From positions 1,054,001-1,118,000 of the forward strand of contig JAJUPC010000037.1 of assembly GCA_023614405.1 (NCBI GenBank): a DNA stretch of 64,000 nucleotides. Reading direction: 5' to 3'. This DNA comes from Avena insularis (taxonomy: Eukaryota; Streptophyta; Magnoliopsida; Poales; Poaceae). The notes beneath the pieces were generated by a model that was not told the origin of the DNA, did no database searches, and was given only the letters and a program-made list of their open reading frames with translations. Made by a program: the position numbers and the translations under genes. This document shows positions 1 through 11,700 of the stretch, one piece after another (within the stretch, counting starts at the first letter, position 1; every line of letters starts with the position of its first letter).

Positions 1-849
1 TGAGAAGCTCATTGTCTGCTTTCCTTGTCATTTTGATGATGGGATAGCTCATGTATCATGTGCAAGGCGTACCCCATTGGCGGTTCTCTATGATACATAT
101 GTACTTACAATGACAAGAGCTTACTTGTGACTAAAGTTGAGTAGCATGAGGTTCGGTCTTCGTAAGTAAGGGGCATGAGATTTTGGCTTATAACTTATCA
201 AGCATATCCTCTTAGTTGTGTCACTTTAACCTTAATCACCTTGAAGATGCTTATGATAGGGGCAATGAGAGCTGAAATCTAACAAGTACCATAATTTTTG
301 GAAGCTCTTTATGAAACTTGAATCCCTACTTCCTTCTATGAAGGCCTTTCTTTTACTTTTATGTTGAGTCTCCACCTTCTATCTTTATGCACCTACTTTG
401 AGAGCATAGTGGCCATTCTTAGTTTTATGTGCATTGTCCCAAGACTTGTTGATTGATTCATAGCTTTGATATTGCTTGTTTTAAACTATTTGTATCTAGT
501 CACTCTTATGAACTTTGAAGGTGTCCTATGCATTTATGTTTGCTACTCTATGAGGGACAAGCTGAATGCCACTATGCTATGTTTTCTTTATGTGAAACAA
601 ACAAACGTCTTGCAAAGCATTGTTATTCATGAATCTTTTGCTTATGCCTTTTCATGTTGCAACTTAGTTGCTTTGCCTTATTGTTAGAACTTTCTCTTTC
701 ATGTTTTGATTGAAGTACTATGATTCCAGCTATCAATGTTTTACAAATATTTTGATCAAGTTTATGATGGTGCATGTCACCTCAAAAAGTATTCTTTCTT
801 TTTATCACTAACCTACTCGAGGACGAGCAGGAGTTAAGCTTGGGGATGT
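1..849 (+). mobile_element. 3' internal part of a plus-strand non-autonomous LTR element
   Basis: This stretch has no credible coding frame. It resembles, in reverse complement, the interior next to the minus-strand LTR at 16456-17872: the segment around 60-110 is matched near 18600. It ends in a purine-rich tract (ggggatgt, about 842-849) directly before an LTR, as expected for the 3' end of a plus-strand element. The rest of the element lies left of the window. The group looks non-autonomous, because neither copy shows gag-pol, but the missing part cannot be judged. Confidence 0.7.
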
Positions 850-2255
850 TGATACGTTGCTAACGTATCCATAATTTTTGATGTTCCATGCTTGGTTTTA
901 TCTACTTTGTTGTGTTTTGTTCCAACTTTGGAGTACTTTCTATACACTTTCTTGGCCTAACCTATTAACAAGTGCCATAGTGCCTGTTGCCTGTTTTCTG
1001 CTGTTTTTGGTTCCAGGAAAGTCAGAAAATCAAAATTCTCGGAATTGGACCGGACAAAAGCCAAAGTCGATATTTTACCGGAAGACTCACGGAGCCAGAA
1101 GACGAGACGGAGATGGGCCACAGGGTGGCCACACCATATGGTGGTGTGGGCTAGCCCTGGCCGCGCCAGCAGGTGATGTGGGCCCCCTGGCCGCCCATCG
1201 ACCTTGCCTCTTCACCTATAAGATGCCTCCCGATACAAAAACCCTAAATCATCTAGCCTCCATCCAAGAAAAGTTCCGCAACACCACCGCCACTGAAGGG
1301 GAGATTCGGGGGACAGAAAGTCTCTGTTCTGGCACCCTGTCGGGACGGGGAAGTATCTCCATCAATCTCCACCACCATCTCCATCGCCGTTGCTGATTCC
1401 CATGATGAGGAGGGACTAGTTCTCTCTTGAGGCTAAGGGTTCTACCGGTAGCTATGTGTTCATCTCTCTCCCTATGCATGATCTTATTGAGATCATGAGC
1501 TTGTAATCTATAGATCTACCTTGCTACTCAAGTGCTTTAATAGATCTCTGCTCTCCCCATGTGTGTGAAGTTGATAGTGTGCACACCATGGTGGCACTTA
1601 GGCTAGAGATTACAAATACTTGTTATGAGTTATATTTGGAGTTGGATGTCTTTATGAAATTGTGGTGTTTGTTTGAACCATCTAGTGCTCAAGGTGATAG
1701 TGTGGGGTTATCTAGATGGGAAAGGCTTACTTTGAGGTCTGCTGTTATAGCCCTACCATGCATTAGAGTGTCCAACCGGAGAGTAGTTCAGAGTAGTATA
1801 ATAAAGAAGAATATATTTATATGAGAGTGTTCACTAGTGAAAGTATGATCCCTAGGCCTTGTTTCTAAGCACGGAAACACCGTTTTCTATTAGATGTATT
1901 ACATGTTTTCTTGCTTCTATCTTTATTTCAGTTTTACTTTAGTTTTTCCACGCCATCAAGATATTTTCTATCACCATTACCACTTATAATTATATATACC
2001 ACTTGTATTTCACTATCTCTTTGCCAAACTAGTGCACCTATACACCTGACAAGTGTATTGGGTTTGTTGGGGACACAAGAGACTTCATGTATCTTGATTG
2101 AAGGGTTGCTTGAGAGGGGATACCTTTGACCACTTCCTCCCTGAGTTCGATAAACCTTGGGTAATCCACTTAAGGGAAAACTTGTTGCTGTTCTACAAAC
2201 CTCTGCACTTGGAGTCCCAACAACTGTCTACAAGAATAGAAGTGCGTAGACATCA
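850..2255 (+). mobile_element. 3' LTR (1.4 kb) of the plus-strand LTR element
   Basis: The LTR starts TGATACGTTG and ends TAGACATCA, giving TG...CA termini. It aligns along its length with the inverted LTRs at 16456-17872 and 48258-49675. A TATA-like motif (cctataagatg) lies near 1216. The right flank ctcgt (2256-2260) is the predicted target duplication; its partner is off-window. It interrupts the left LTR of the minus-strand Copia-like element, because homology to the other LTR of that element resumes at 2256. Frames inside (for example 878-1396) are LTR sequence, not genes. Confidence 0.85.
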
Positions 2256-2512
2256 CTCGTCATATCATTCTCCCAATGAGGTGACTCCATTGTCAACTGG
2301 CATAAATGCCACATGATCAGGAAACCTTGATCATCTGTTGTTCAAAACCAGTGACTAGAGATTCATCGGCAACTCCTGGTTGTTTACATATCACACATGT
2401 ATTGACGTTTCCTATCAATAAAGTTATAGCATGATATAAAACCCAATTACAAACTTCATGAAATATGATAATAATCCATATTATTATTTGTCTCTCGGGC
2501 ATATTTCCAATA
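2256..2512 (-). mobile_element. Remnant of the Copia-like 3' LTR
   Basis: It aligns with 14340-14607, the start of the other LTR; shared segments include gtgactagagattc and ctcctggttgtttacatatc. On the minus strand the LTR begins TATTGGAAATATGCCC, so the usual TG start is mutated to TA. The remainder has been displaced to the left by the element ending at 2255. No gene is present. Confidence 0.75.
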
Positions 2513-5410
2513 GTATCCCACTTGCACTAGAGTACAAATAAACTAGCTGCATTTGTTTACCAATCATCGACACCAAACATCTTGGTACTTATGATCATGC
2601 TTGCTTATGGAAGACGTTGAGTCTAGGGTCTGGACTTTACATCCCCTCATATCCTTTGCAACTTACTAATGTCACCTTAATTGACATTATTACTTTATCA
2701 TCCGGTGATAACATATTGTGTATGTATAGTAGTTATGGCTACAGCGTGAGGTCTTCGATTCTAGTATCCTGCATTGGTGTTAGATCAGTCAATACGAACT
2801 TTATCATGGGCAGTATGCACTAGAACACACTCCTTGAGAAGATGAACTTCCTTCGCCACAACATTATATATAACACCAAGTAGTATCCATATACTTATAT
2901 TTAAATGCAGACATAAAAAAATAGTGCACCTACATGCAATTTTTGATGTTTGTCACCACGCTTCCTTCTTCCATTCAAGGAAGAATTTCAATGCAGAGAT
3001 TTCCAACATTTTAAGGTTAACATGTGTCCTTATAGCATAACACTTTATGCTTTAGGCATGTCATCCTTCATGGATCTGGGAACATGTCTACATTTCTCAT
3101 TAGATACTGTGGAAAATCTTATCTCATTGTTCATTAATTTATAACTAATCACTTCCGAACTTGTTCTTCTTGAAAAGAACTTGGATCATATTATGTTGGG
3201 TTCCTTTCATGGTTTATAAGACAAAACCTATGTCAAAACATAGTGGATGACGAACATCCTTTTCTTTCTTTCAACCATCGATAATGCACTTAATGCTATT
3301 CATAATTCGAATGGTCAGGGACCATCCCTTCATCAATTCCTATTCCAAAACTTCTTTAGAATCTCTTTTAGTAATGCATTCCAACGTAATATTATTTGAC
3401 ATTGTAATTCAAATTTTCCCTTATAAATCAACATTTATTGGTGCTTTTGTCCTTATTATTAATGCCTCATACACATATGAATTACGTAAATCTCCCATTC
3501 AAAATATGTCACCTACATAATTGAGTTCGAAACTTACATTGCTCCCACTAAAAAATATGTCGTTCACATATTAATTTAGGAAGACTCTATAGCTTTCACT
3601 CAATTTTAAGCAAATTGCATATCTTCTCAATGTTTTGGATGACTTAATAATACCTTTATCAATTATCAAATTGAGAATTTCTTTTAGGAAACTTTTGTAC
3701 CTTACTAGTTTTAAATCCCCTAGACTTTAGCACTTCTGAATCAAATTCATTTAAATTCGCTTACGACATTATTTGTGGAAAATCATGCTTTGTCTTCCAC
3801 TCTTTTTCGTATAACCCTCCAGTCCTTTGGAAATATCAAGTAACTCCTTTACTTGATAAGATTCAGTAACAATTTTACTTTCTAATCTTAAGTGAAATTT
3901 ACTTCTATAATTTATCTTAATTTCAGTTTATCATCAATTCTTTTGTAGTTCGTAGGTATGTCATGTTCTTACAACATGACAAGTGATTCACAAATGTCTC
4001 CACACAAGGTGTAGGGTATATTTGCGAATCTTACTTCATTAGTAAAAGCACTATTGAAACACAATGATCATTATCATTGATCTCTTTCTTTTATATGGAG
4101 AGATGTGTTCTAGAACACTTTCTGTTGTGCTTCGCAACACTCTGACGCAGGGTCATGGACCTTCATAGTGCTCTCGCTTTCTTCCACTAACATCATTGTC
4201 GAGAACACACTTTCTCGGGAACGTACCAAACTTTCAGCAATACTAGGTTTGTCTTCTTTTGGTTTTACCCATGGATATTTGTATTTCAAAGTTTCTAATG
4301 AATACTCTACAAGGACTCATTTGCTGCTATTGAGGAGATAACAAATAACTCTAAAACTTCATGACAAACCATACAAGATATGGTGCCGATTTCACGAATT
4401 TCAGATGGATTAGTTTTTTCTAAATGAGTGTTTGTTATTTCCAACTAATGATCCTTACACTAACACTACCATGCTTTATTTGGCACTAGCTATTTCCCAC
4501 TTTATATAGAATATTATGTTGTGATGATGCTGCAATTCAACATTTTGCAAAGCTAAATGCATCACAATATTGTGAAACGCATTTCACAAGTTTTTATGCC
4601 AATCTTATAACATTGAATTTCATTACTATTGATCAAATTGTAGTAACTTAATTCTCTTTTATTTTCAATACCATTTGATGCTGAAATTTCTTTGATCACA
4701 TCAAATAGTTTCACGCTCATGTTTCATTTGGTGAACTCTTTTACTAGAATCAACAATTACAAAATGATAATCATCACTTCATTCAAATATGGTACATCGA
4801 ATATGTATTTTCTTTCAACAATTCATCAAACACTTTGTATTTCTACAATATGTGGTTTTTCAGTTATCTTGCCTATTGTGGGGCTGATTTGTATGTGACA
4901 ATAGATCAAACATGTACAATTTTCAAATACTATCAACATAACCTTTGAATATCAAACAACGGTTTCATCCAAAATGAATGTATCATTAAGTTGCGTATTT
5001 TCAAGGCATTTTAATCTTTTACAAATGTTCATGAACTATCAATTAGTTTTACAACACGAATAATTCACACATAATCGAAAACATATGAACACGAATAGAC
5101 ATAATTCATAAAAGTTGAACACCTATTTTGTCACAAACTCATATGAATAACCGTCTCACGAAGTGCGAGACACGCTAATAAAGTTCGTAATCCATAGATT
5201 ACAATAATTATCCAAAACCAATAAACTAAATGATAAATGTCGAGGGAGAGTGTTGTCGGCCATAATAATCATGCTCGCCACCAACACGCAATGCCACCTC
5301 CTCTCCAGCAAGCAACTCTCATGCAGAAGGACATGTTTTCATAAACCAGAACAAGTATTAGATACTTCAATGCTGCAATAAGTGTTTGCAAGATTATAAT
5401 GTTTATAAAA
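2513..5410 (-). mobile_element. AT-rich non-coding interior of the Copia-like element
   Basis: About 2.9 kb of AT-rich sequence lies between the polypurine tract and the gag remnant, where protease-integrase-RT-RNase H would be expected. I find no GKx2 zinc knuckle, DTG protease, YVDD-type RT or integrase motif in any minus-strand frame. Frames here are short and not protein-like. This looks like replacement of pol by non-coding sequence, as in gag-only or large-retrotransposon-derivative elements, though extreme decay cannot be excluded. Confidence 0.5.
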
Positions 5411-7625
5411 CTATATATCATATGTACCTTCATCATCGATGACCTCTCCAGCAACGGGTTCAACCTTCACATGTCTGAAATGTGATATGAACTCATGGAA
5501 ATCCTGTATTTCCCCATCGCCTCTCATGACGCATGTCCGAACGTGCCCTTGGTACCCGAGAGTGATGCATGTAAAATGCATACATGGACTTTGTAGTTTG
5601 TTAACATGTTTTCCCACATATTTGCATCATATATAATGTTATATCCCTATTTTACATTGATTTATAGGGATTTACCAATGATCCCCTTTACTTTGGCTAT
5701 AACCCTGCAGGGCAGAAAAACCCGGTTTTCAATGTTTTTGATGTTTCAGGACCTACACGAAGTCAAATGGACCTGCAATTTTGGGAATGCAAAAATTTAT
5801 CCACAAGAAGCTTCTGGAGCACGAGAGCCTCACCTGGAGGGCAAGGTGACCCAAAAGAGACTGGGTGGCACGCCTAGTCAGGTAGGTGCGCCACCTACCC
5901 TCTTTTCCTCCTCGGTCATCCGAACGCCTTGATTCTTTTTCCCACAGAGTTCTCTTGACCTAAAAACCCCTATATAAGGATCCCCCATGGAGTCCTCGAG
6001 ACGGAGGAGGCGGAGATAGAAAACACCAAGAACAGAGAGTCTGTTGTCCGCCAACGGAGGAAGATTGGAGGGGGGACCGCTGCTGGAATCGCCTCCGGCC
6101 GCGTCTCCTCCTTCACCAATGCATCCTCATCACTCTCCATGATGACAGGGGAGTAGTCCATCCCCTGGACTTTGGGTTTATGGTGGTAACTTGATCTAAT
6201 CTCTCTATGTATGATCATTGTTGAAGTCCATATGATGTGACTTGCATGAGTATGGATCTATCTATGTAATTCCTATGGTGGATATTGTGTTATGAGATAG
6301 TAGTTGTTATTCATTTACCATTGTGTTGGATCTTGTATGGTATGTCATACTTTGGTAATATTCTATGATGCATGTAATGGTTTAGATCTATACATAATGC
6401 CTTGTTTATCCATATCATGAGGTGATTGACACCACCAAGTGGGGGTAGATGAGAGAGATGTAATAATACTAACAACATATCACAACATATGAATCTTTGC
6501 ACTAGCGTTTATAATGTTTTCCATTAATAAGTATGATGTATGTAGGTAATGGGTGGTCGAGTGACAAAGGCATATGTATTGAGTGACAGCAATGCAGCCC
6601 AACATCTTTATCTAGGGGTAAAAGGGAGAAGTATGATGTGTGGCGTGGTACAAACCAAATGCTAGACTTATTGCAAAGGTGACCTAGCATCACAAAGGAG
6701 TACGTCTTTCACCTATGTGTTTTATGACATGTAGCCACCATAAAAGTAGCATTAAAACATTGCAATTGTGTGTACCTTTACTATCCATAACATGATAATC
6801 ACCATAGATGCAGAAGAGAGGATTAAGTGAACCCATGAACCCATGTCTATTGTTCCCATAATAGAAAACCCCTTGTCTTGTCCTCTTGCATTGAAGAGGA
6901 TTGGGACACTTTTACATTCTTGTTTTGTTAGATTAAATTTGCATTTATTGAAACAACCATCTTATTCCTTAAAACTTGTTTAGTGCATAATCAACTAAAA
7001 CTTGTGACACTTTAGTTGTAGAGAATAGATAGATTTTCCTTATTGCTCATGCGGATCGATACCCTACTTCCACATTGAGAGGTACTACGGTGATCCCCTG
7101 CACTTGGGGGGTATTAGGGAGGCAGCGAACATAGCAATATGATTATCGCAAAGGAATCAGCCATCCAGTAGTCCATGAAATGAACCAGTCTCATGTACGC
7201 ATCATGCATGCACTCCAGGTGACTACTCAGGCAAGTGTGTTCCTCCATCTTTATGGAAAGGAAATCTCCAAGCAGCTCGTGCTTTCACATGCGCACTAGC
7301 CCACGAACTCCACTCTCAGTTGATCCACCATCGCATACGGGTCAAGATCACCCATGAGAGGATGCAGTTCGTCCACCAACCCTTAGTTCATTATCGCTTG
7401 AATGTAGGTGGACATCTCACGACGATAAGAGTAGACTTCCCGCTGCTGTGGGGTCTCATAGTAATCTAGCTGATCTAAATCTATCGTTTAGCATATGTAG
7501 TCAACCATGTTGTTCTCACTAAGGAGGTCATTCAGACGCACAAACCACTTAGGGAAGTTTGATCCATCTCGTTTGATATTTTGAGCATCTACCCATTCAT
7601 CAAGCCCAAAAGAAGATTTATGGCG
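5411..7625 (-). pseudogene. Degenerate Copia-type gag, split by a solo LTR
   Basis: Read from about 7625 leftwards, the minus strand encodes a gag-like N-terminus (GSNFPKWFVRLNDLLSENN) followed by segments such as YYETPQQREVYSYRR and HPLMGDLDPYAMVDQL, interrupted by several stops. The frame reaches a Leu-Pro-Pro motif near 7121 and resumes left of the solo LTR at 5562 with GHVRTCVMRGDGEIQDFHEF. It ends in an acidic tail near 5411. A run of this kind ending in an S-L-P-P segment is typical of Copia gag (UBN2-like). No CCHC knuckle is visible. Continuity across the solo LTR confirms both the gag reading and the insertion point. Confidence 0.65.
5563..7116 (+). mobile_element. Solo LTR (~1.55 kb) inserted in the Copia gag
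   Basis: It starts TGATGCATGTAAAATGC and ends ...GGGGGGTATTA, where a terminal CA may have mutated to TA. Flanks gagag (5558-5562) and gggag (7117-7121) form an imperfect 5-bp target duplication, and removing LTR plus one copy rejoins the gag frame. A TATA-like box (ctatataagg, near 5970) fits plus orientation. No internal region or second LTR is present, so this is a solo LTR left by unequal recombination. Frames inside are chance frames. Confidence 0.65.
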
Positions 7626-8715
7626 AACCACCTTCTACATTCAACGATTGCAAATGATTTATACTAAGTTTACAATTACGTGAGTTCAATTTAAAAGTGA
7701 ACTCCACTAAAACTATTATCCCCAAAAAGGTTTTAGTGATAACACGATCCCAATTCACTACACCGCCCTTGATCGTCACTGCCGGCAATATAGTTCCAAA
7801 GGTGAATGTTGAAACGTCGATCACATCATTCATGTGACTCATGCTTGATCTTTTGATCATCATGCGTTTCGAGGCCATGTCTGTATATGCTAGGCTCTCC
7901 AACTCAACCTTACGTGTATAGTTGTGCAACATGTCTTACACCCACCGTATGCGAATGCAGATATGTCTGACACCCGATTGTCACGATGGGCCTCATAACG
8001 AAGAACTTTCTTGGTGGTGCACACTAAGGGAGAACACTTTTGTTTGTATTATGATTTAGGGATCATCTTATATATGCTACCATCGAGTATCTAATACTAG
8101 CACACAACAAGATGCATAAACAATAAACATTAGATGTAAATGTGATGCGATATGGTCCTTTGTGCTGTAATCTCCATCTTGCGCCTCCAGTTCCAGTGCC
8201 AAGGTTCTGGTGCCGAGGACACCAGGGTACCGACGCCTCCATATTTTAGTCCACCATTATGATGACTATTACTACTACTTAGCAACATAAAATAAACTAT
8301 TTTACCTTGACTATGACCATATCACATCACAACACCCCTGCAAAATAAAGTCAGACGCTTCTACTTTATCTTTGCATGTTTTACGTGGCGGTTAGCGCTT
8401 TCGCGCAAGAATTGTTCTTACCTAGGAACATCAACCACAACATTGATTAAATAATTGTCTATACTATACCCCTTTTGGGGCCATCTGTTTTAAATGGCAT
8501 ACCAACTAATGCGAGAGAGACAGACACCCCCTAAATCCACATACACTTGTGGACCAGTCTCGCGAATAAACGCATAAAGTCGGTTGGGGGCCGCTTCATC
8601 AAGCATTGTCATGGTATGCACAAGTACATGTGGGAGGGTAACAATTATAGAATCAACGCCCACACGCTACAAATCGTGTGTTCTACCCGTACTAGCAATA
8701 CTACGCATAGATCTA
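7626..8715 (-). mobile_element. 5' leader region of the Copia-like element
   Basis: This is the stretch between the primer-binding site and the gag remnant on the minus strand. An open frame at 7618-7932 (104 codons) overlaps the gag start region, but its product is unlike gag and it is not in the gag frame, so I do not call it a gene. Otherwise it is low-coding leader sequence, as in BARE-type elements with long untranslated leaders. Confidence 0.45.
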
Positions 8716-8727
8716 GCTCTGATGCCA
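8716..8727 (-). other. Primer-binding site, initiator-Met tRNA type
   Basis: On the minus strand this reads TGGCATCAGAGC, one base from the canonical TGGTATCAGAGC complementary to plant initiator tRNA-Met. It lies one base from the LTR edge at 8729, which fixes the element's orientation and its 5' LTR. Confidence 0.8.
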
Positions 8728-8728
8728 C

Positions 8729-11700
8729 TGTTGGGGTTGCGCGCCTGAAATCCTATGCCAAGAACCCTAAAGAAAGGATCTACATATTTGCAATGTAGTA
8801 ATGGGAGGAGATTTTCGAAAACTTACCTTTACAAAAAGCTTTGTTATTTGGGAGAATGTTGGCGATGTAGTCATACCGACGCTGATCAAAAGGTCGTGTT
8901 GAACTCGACAGCTCTGGCGGCTCCGACAACTTCTAGCTCCGCAAGTGCAGCGCCTTTGAGGGAGTCACACATGTTCGGTGCTTGACGATGACTCTGGCTC
9001 CTCCGATCCAGCAAAGGTTGCAGAAGTATACCTTCTAGATCCAAACCCCATAGCACGATGGCGCCCCGCAGTGAAGAACTGTAACACCCTCAAATCGGCC
9101 CTATGCAAGTTTTAGCCCTTTCTGCCAAACCCGCATAGAAATGATTCAAGGACGCCCATCAGGCACTTTCGTGCGGGTGGAAAACGAAGTAATAACATTA
9201 CACAACAGTCCTCGATGGGACCCACAGAACAGATATACATACGACAGCGACTCAGCGAGTCAAGAATACAGATATACGATACAAAGATCCAAATCACCTT
9301 GAAAACGATACAATGTCTGAGTACGGACAAGATGCAAATGGGGCTAAGAGCCCTGAAGAATAACCAATGGCGTCCATAACCCTGCCCAGGCCAAGGGTAA
9401 CCACGCTAACGGCGATCTCAAACCTGCTAAACAAAAGGGTGCCGACAAAGGGCAAAGGAAAAGAGGAGTCGTCAAGATCGAGGCCATACACGGCGAGGCT
9501 AGAGTTCGGCTCTCGCCTACATAGGTATCTTTGGGCTGGCTGAAGCAGCGGCACTAAACAACCTATAGAGACTCGATACAACTGGCGGTTATCAGAGAGG
9601 GGTAAGAAAGACCTATTCGGATCCAACCTGAAGCTAACACCAAGCAAACCCATCCTGGTATTTCCCCCTCGAGAACAAACGAGGAAGTCAAACCAAGGAA
9701 CTCACACAGTTAGCAATTTTACTCATTCTGTTACCGTTGCAGCAATTACTAATCAGATACAGATAGCATGAGTCATCCTGTTAGCATAAGTAGTGGGCAG
9801 TTTTAATCACCATTCCGTTGTAGTGGAAACATTTACTAGTCAGATATAATTGTCCCGAGGAATCCCAAAACCCAACAGTTCTTGGCACTTTTATCACATT
9901 CCATTGGAGTTTCAATACTTACTAGGCAGGTATAGTATGACACAGAACAAGCCATATCCACCAGTTGTTGGCATTTTTAATATCCATTCCGTTATAGTTG
10001 CATCTGATTACTAGTCACATATTAAGTCAAATTTATAGCACTACTTTAGTTATGCTTGTCTATGATCGAGATACTGTGCTCCAAGTCGTCCATAACCGCG
10101 GACACGGCTTTCAGAAAGTTTTACCCTACAGGGGTGCACAAATAGCAACACACACTCGATCAACCTCGGAAAAACCAACTCAAAACCCGACGAGGCTTTC
10201 ACGATAAAGGGATCACAGGATTCATAAAATATTTCAGGGGGCCACCCCACTAAGCTACCCGCAACAAAGTTGGCCAGCTCCAGAACGGACCCAGGGTTTG
10301 CAACGACGGCTGTAAACGACTGGGAACCCGAAAGTGTGATTGGGCTTGTCGATACCGCGAAAACATGGCGCGATCCAAAACAGTACAGGTGCTCCACCCA
10401 CAATCTTAAATAAAGCAGTAAAGCATGGCATAAGTACAGGATTGTGGCCCCAAGAAATAGAAATGAATCAAGCTCTGGCTCAGGGGGGTCCATAAGGTCT
10501 CCCGGATGTGGATAGTGCGAAAAATCAAGGAACAGGTATCAAGTACTCGGGGTCCTACGGGACACAAGTGAGCATGGAAGAACCAAATAACATCTATTGC
10601 CCACTGATGCCTCTGCATTAGTTATATCTAGCATTTTTAATGGTTGTAATTAAAGTCATGATCATCTCCACCAATAAGCATCTGCCAGCATTTCAACAAC
10701 TGTGGTACTTGACAACACGAGATCACACCTGAGCAAGCAACTACGACTCGCAAGGCCAGCTATCTACCAAACACGGGTAATAGGAGGTGTCCAAGGCAAT
10801 ATAGAGGCTGCACGGGATATAACTGGGGCACGGAAAACTAAAGCATCGCGACACGGATAGCAATAGATCAATAGGAGGGAATAAAGACCATAAATGCAAA
10901 ATAGGTAGAAGGGGAAGGGATGCTTGCCTGGGAAACACTCCCGACGGTTCATATCCGAAGAACTTGCCGATACTCGCATCAACTCATCGGCCTAATCCGC
11001 GAAGAAGTAAACACTAGAAGAAACACCGGATGCAATATTTAATACTACGGCAGAAGATCCGGCATGATTATGATATGATGCAAATGCGGTGCAATTAGGC
11101 AGTATTAAGCGGAACCGGGGTCCCGACAAGTAATTAGGCGGTTCAAGTTATTTAGACCCCGCAATTTAAATGTTGTATTAACAGGGTGAAACATGGCATA
11201 GGTTCGCTACACCAATTTAGATGGAGTCCGGAATAAGACAACGATATCCCGCATATGGACTCCATATTTAATTATGAGGTGAATCGACTATACAACCCGG
11301 ACCCACAAAATATGTATGCGATCAAGAATGATTTAATGCAGCAAGTTGGCATCATATATTATAAAATAGGAGAAGGGGTCAGGGTCACACATTAGGGGGG
11401 GTTCGGGTCCGAGGTTCGACGGGGATTGGTCTTCAGGTTCTCGGTCATCGGATCTGTGAAGAAGGTCATGGCGTTCCAGGAAGAAGAACTTGGTTCAGCG
11501 TCGGCGGCTCATCGGATTCGGGAAGAAGAACTTGTCGATTCCAGGATCCAGGTTGACGGCCTTGTCGTCCGTGATGGCGAACTCAAAGTCCCGTGAAGAA
11601 GATCATGTCGTCCCATGTGCTTCGGAAATCTTGGGGGTTCAGACTCCGGTAGAAGTTCTTGTCGTTCCCTGCCGAAGATCTTGTTGTTCATATGAATACC

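Noticed and set aside
7074..7078. gagag as the exact right target duplication of the solo LTR at 5563
   Set aside because: It matches the left copy perfectly but would make the LTR end in CATT and leave 38 bp of LTR-like sequence; gag continuity favours 7117-7121.
7618..7932. 104-codon minus frame as gag N-terminus
   Set aside because: The recognisable gag frame (GSNFPKWF...) begins just left of it in a different frame; the 104-codon product has no gag similarity.
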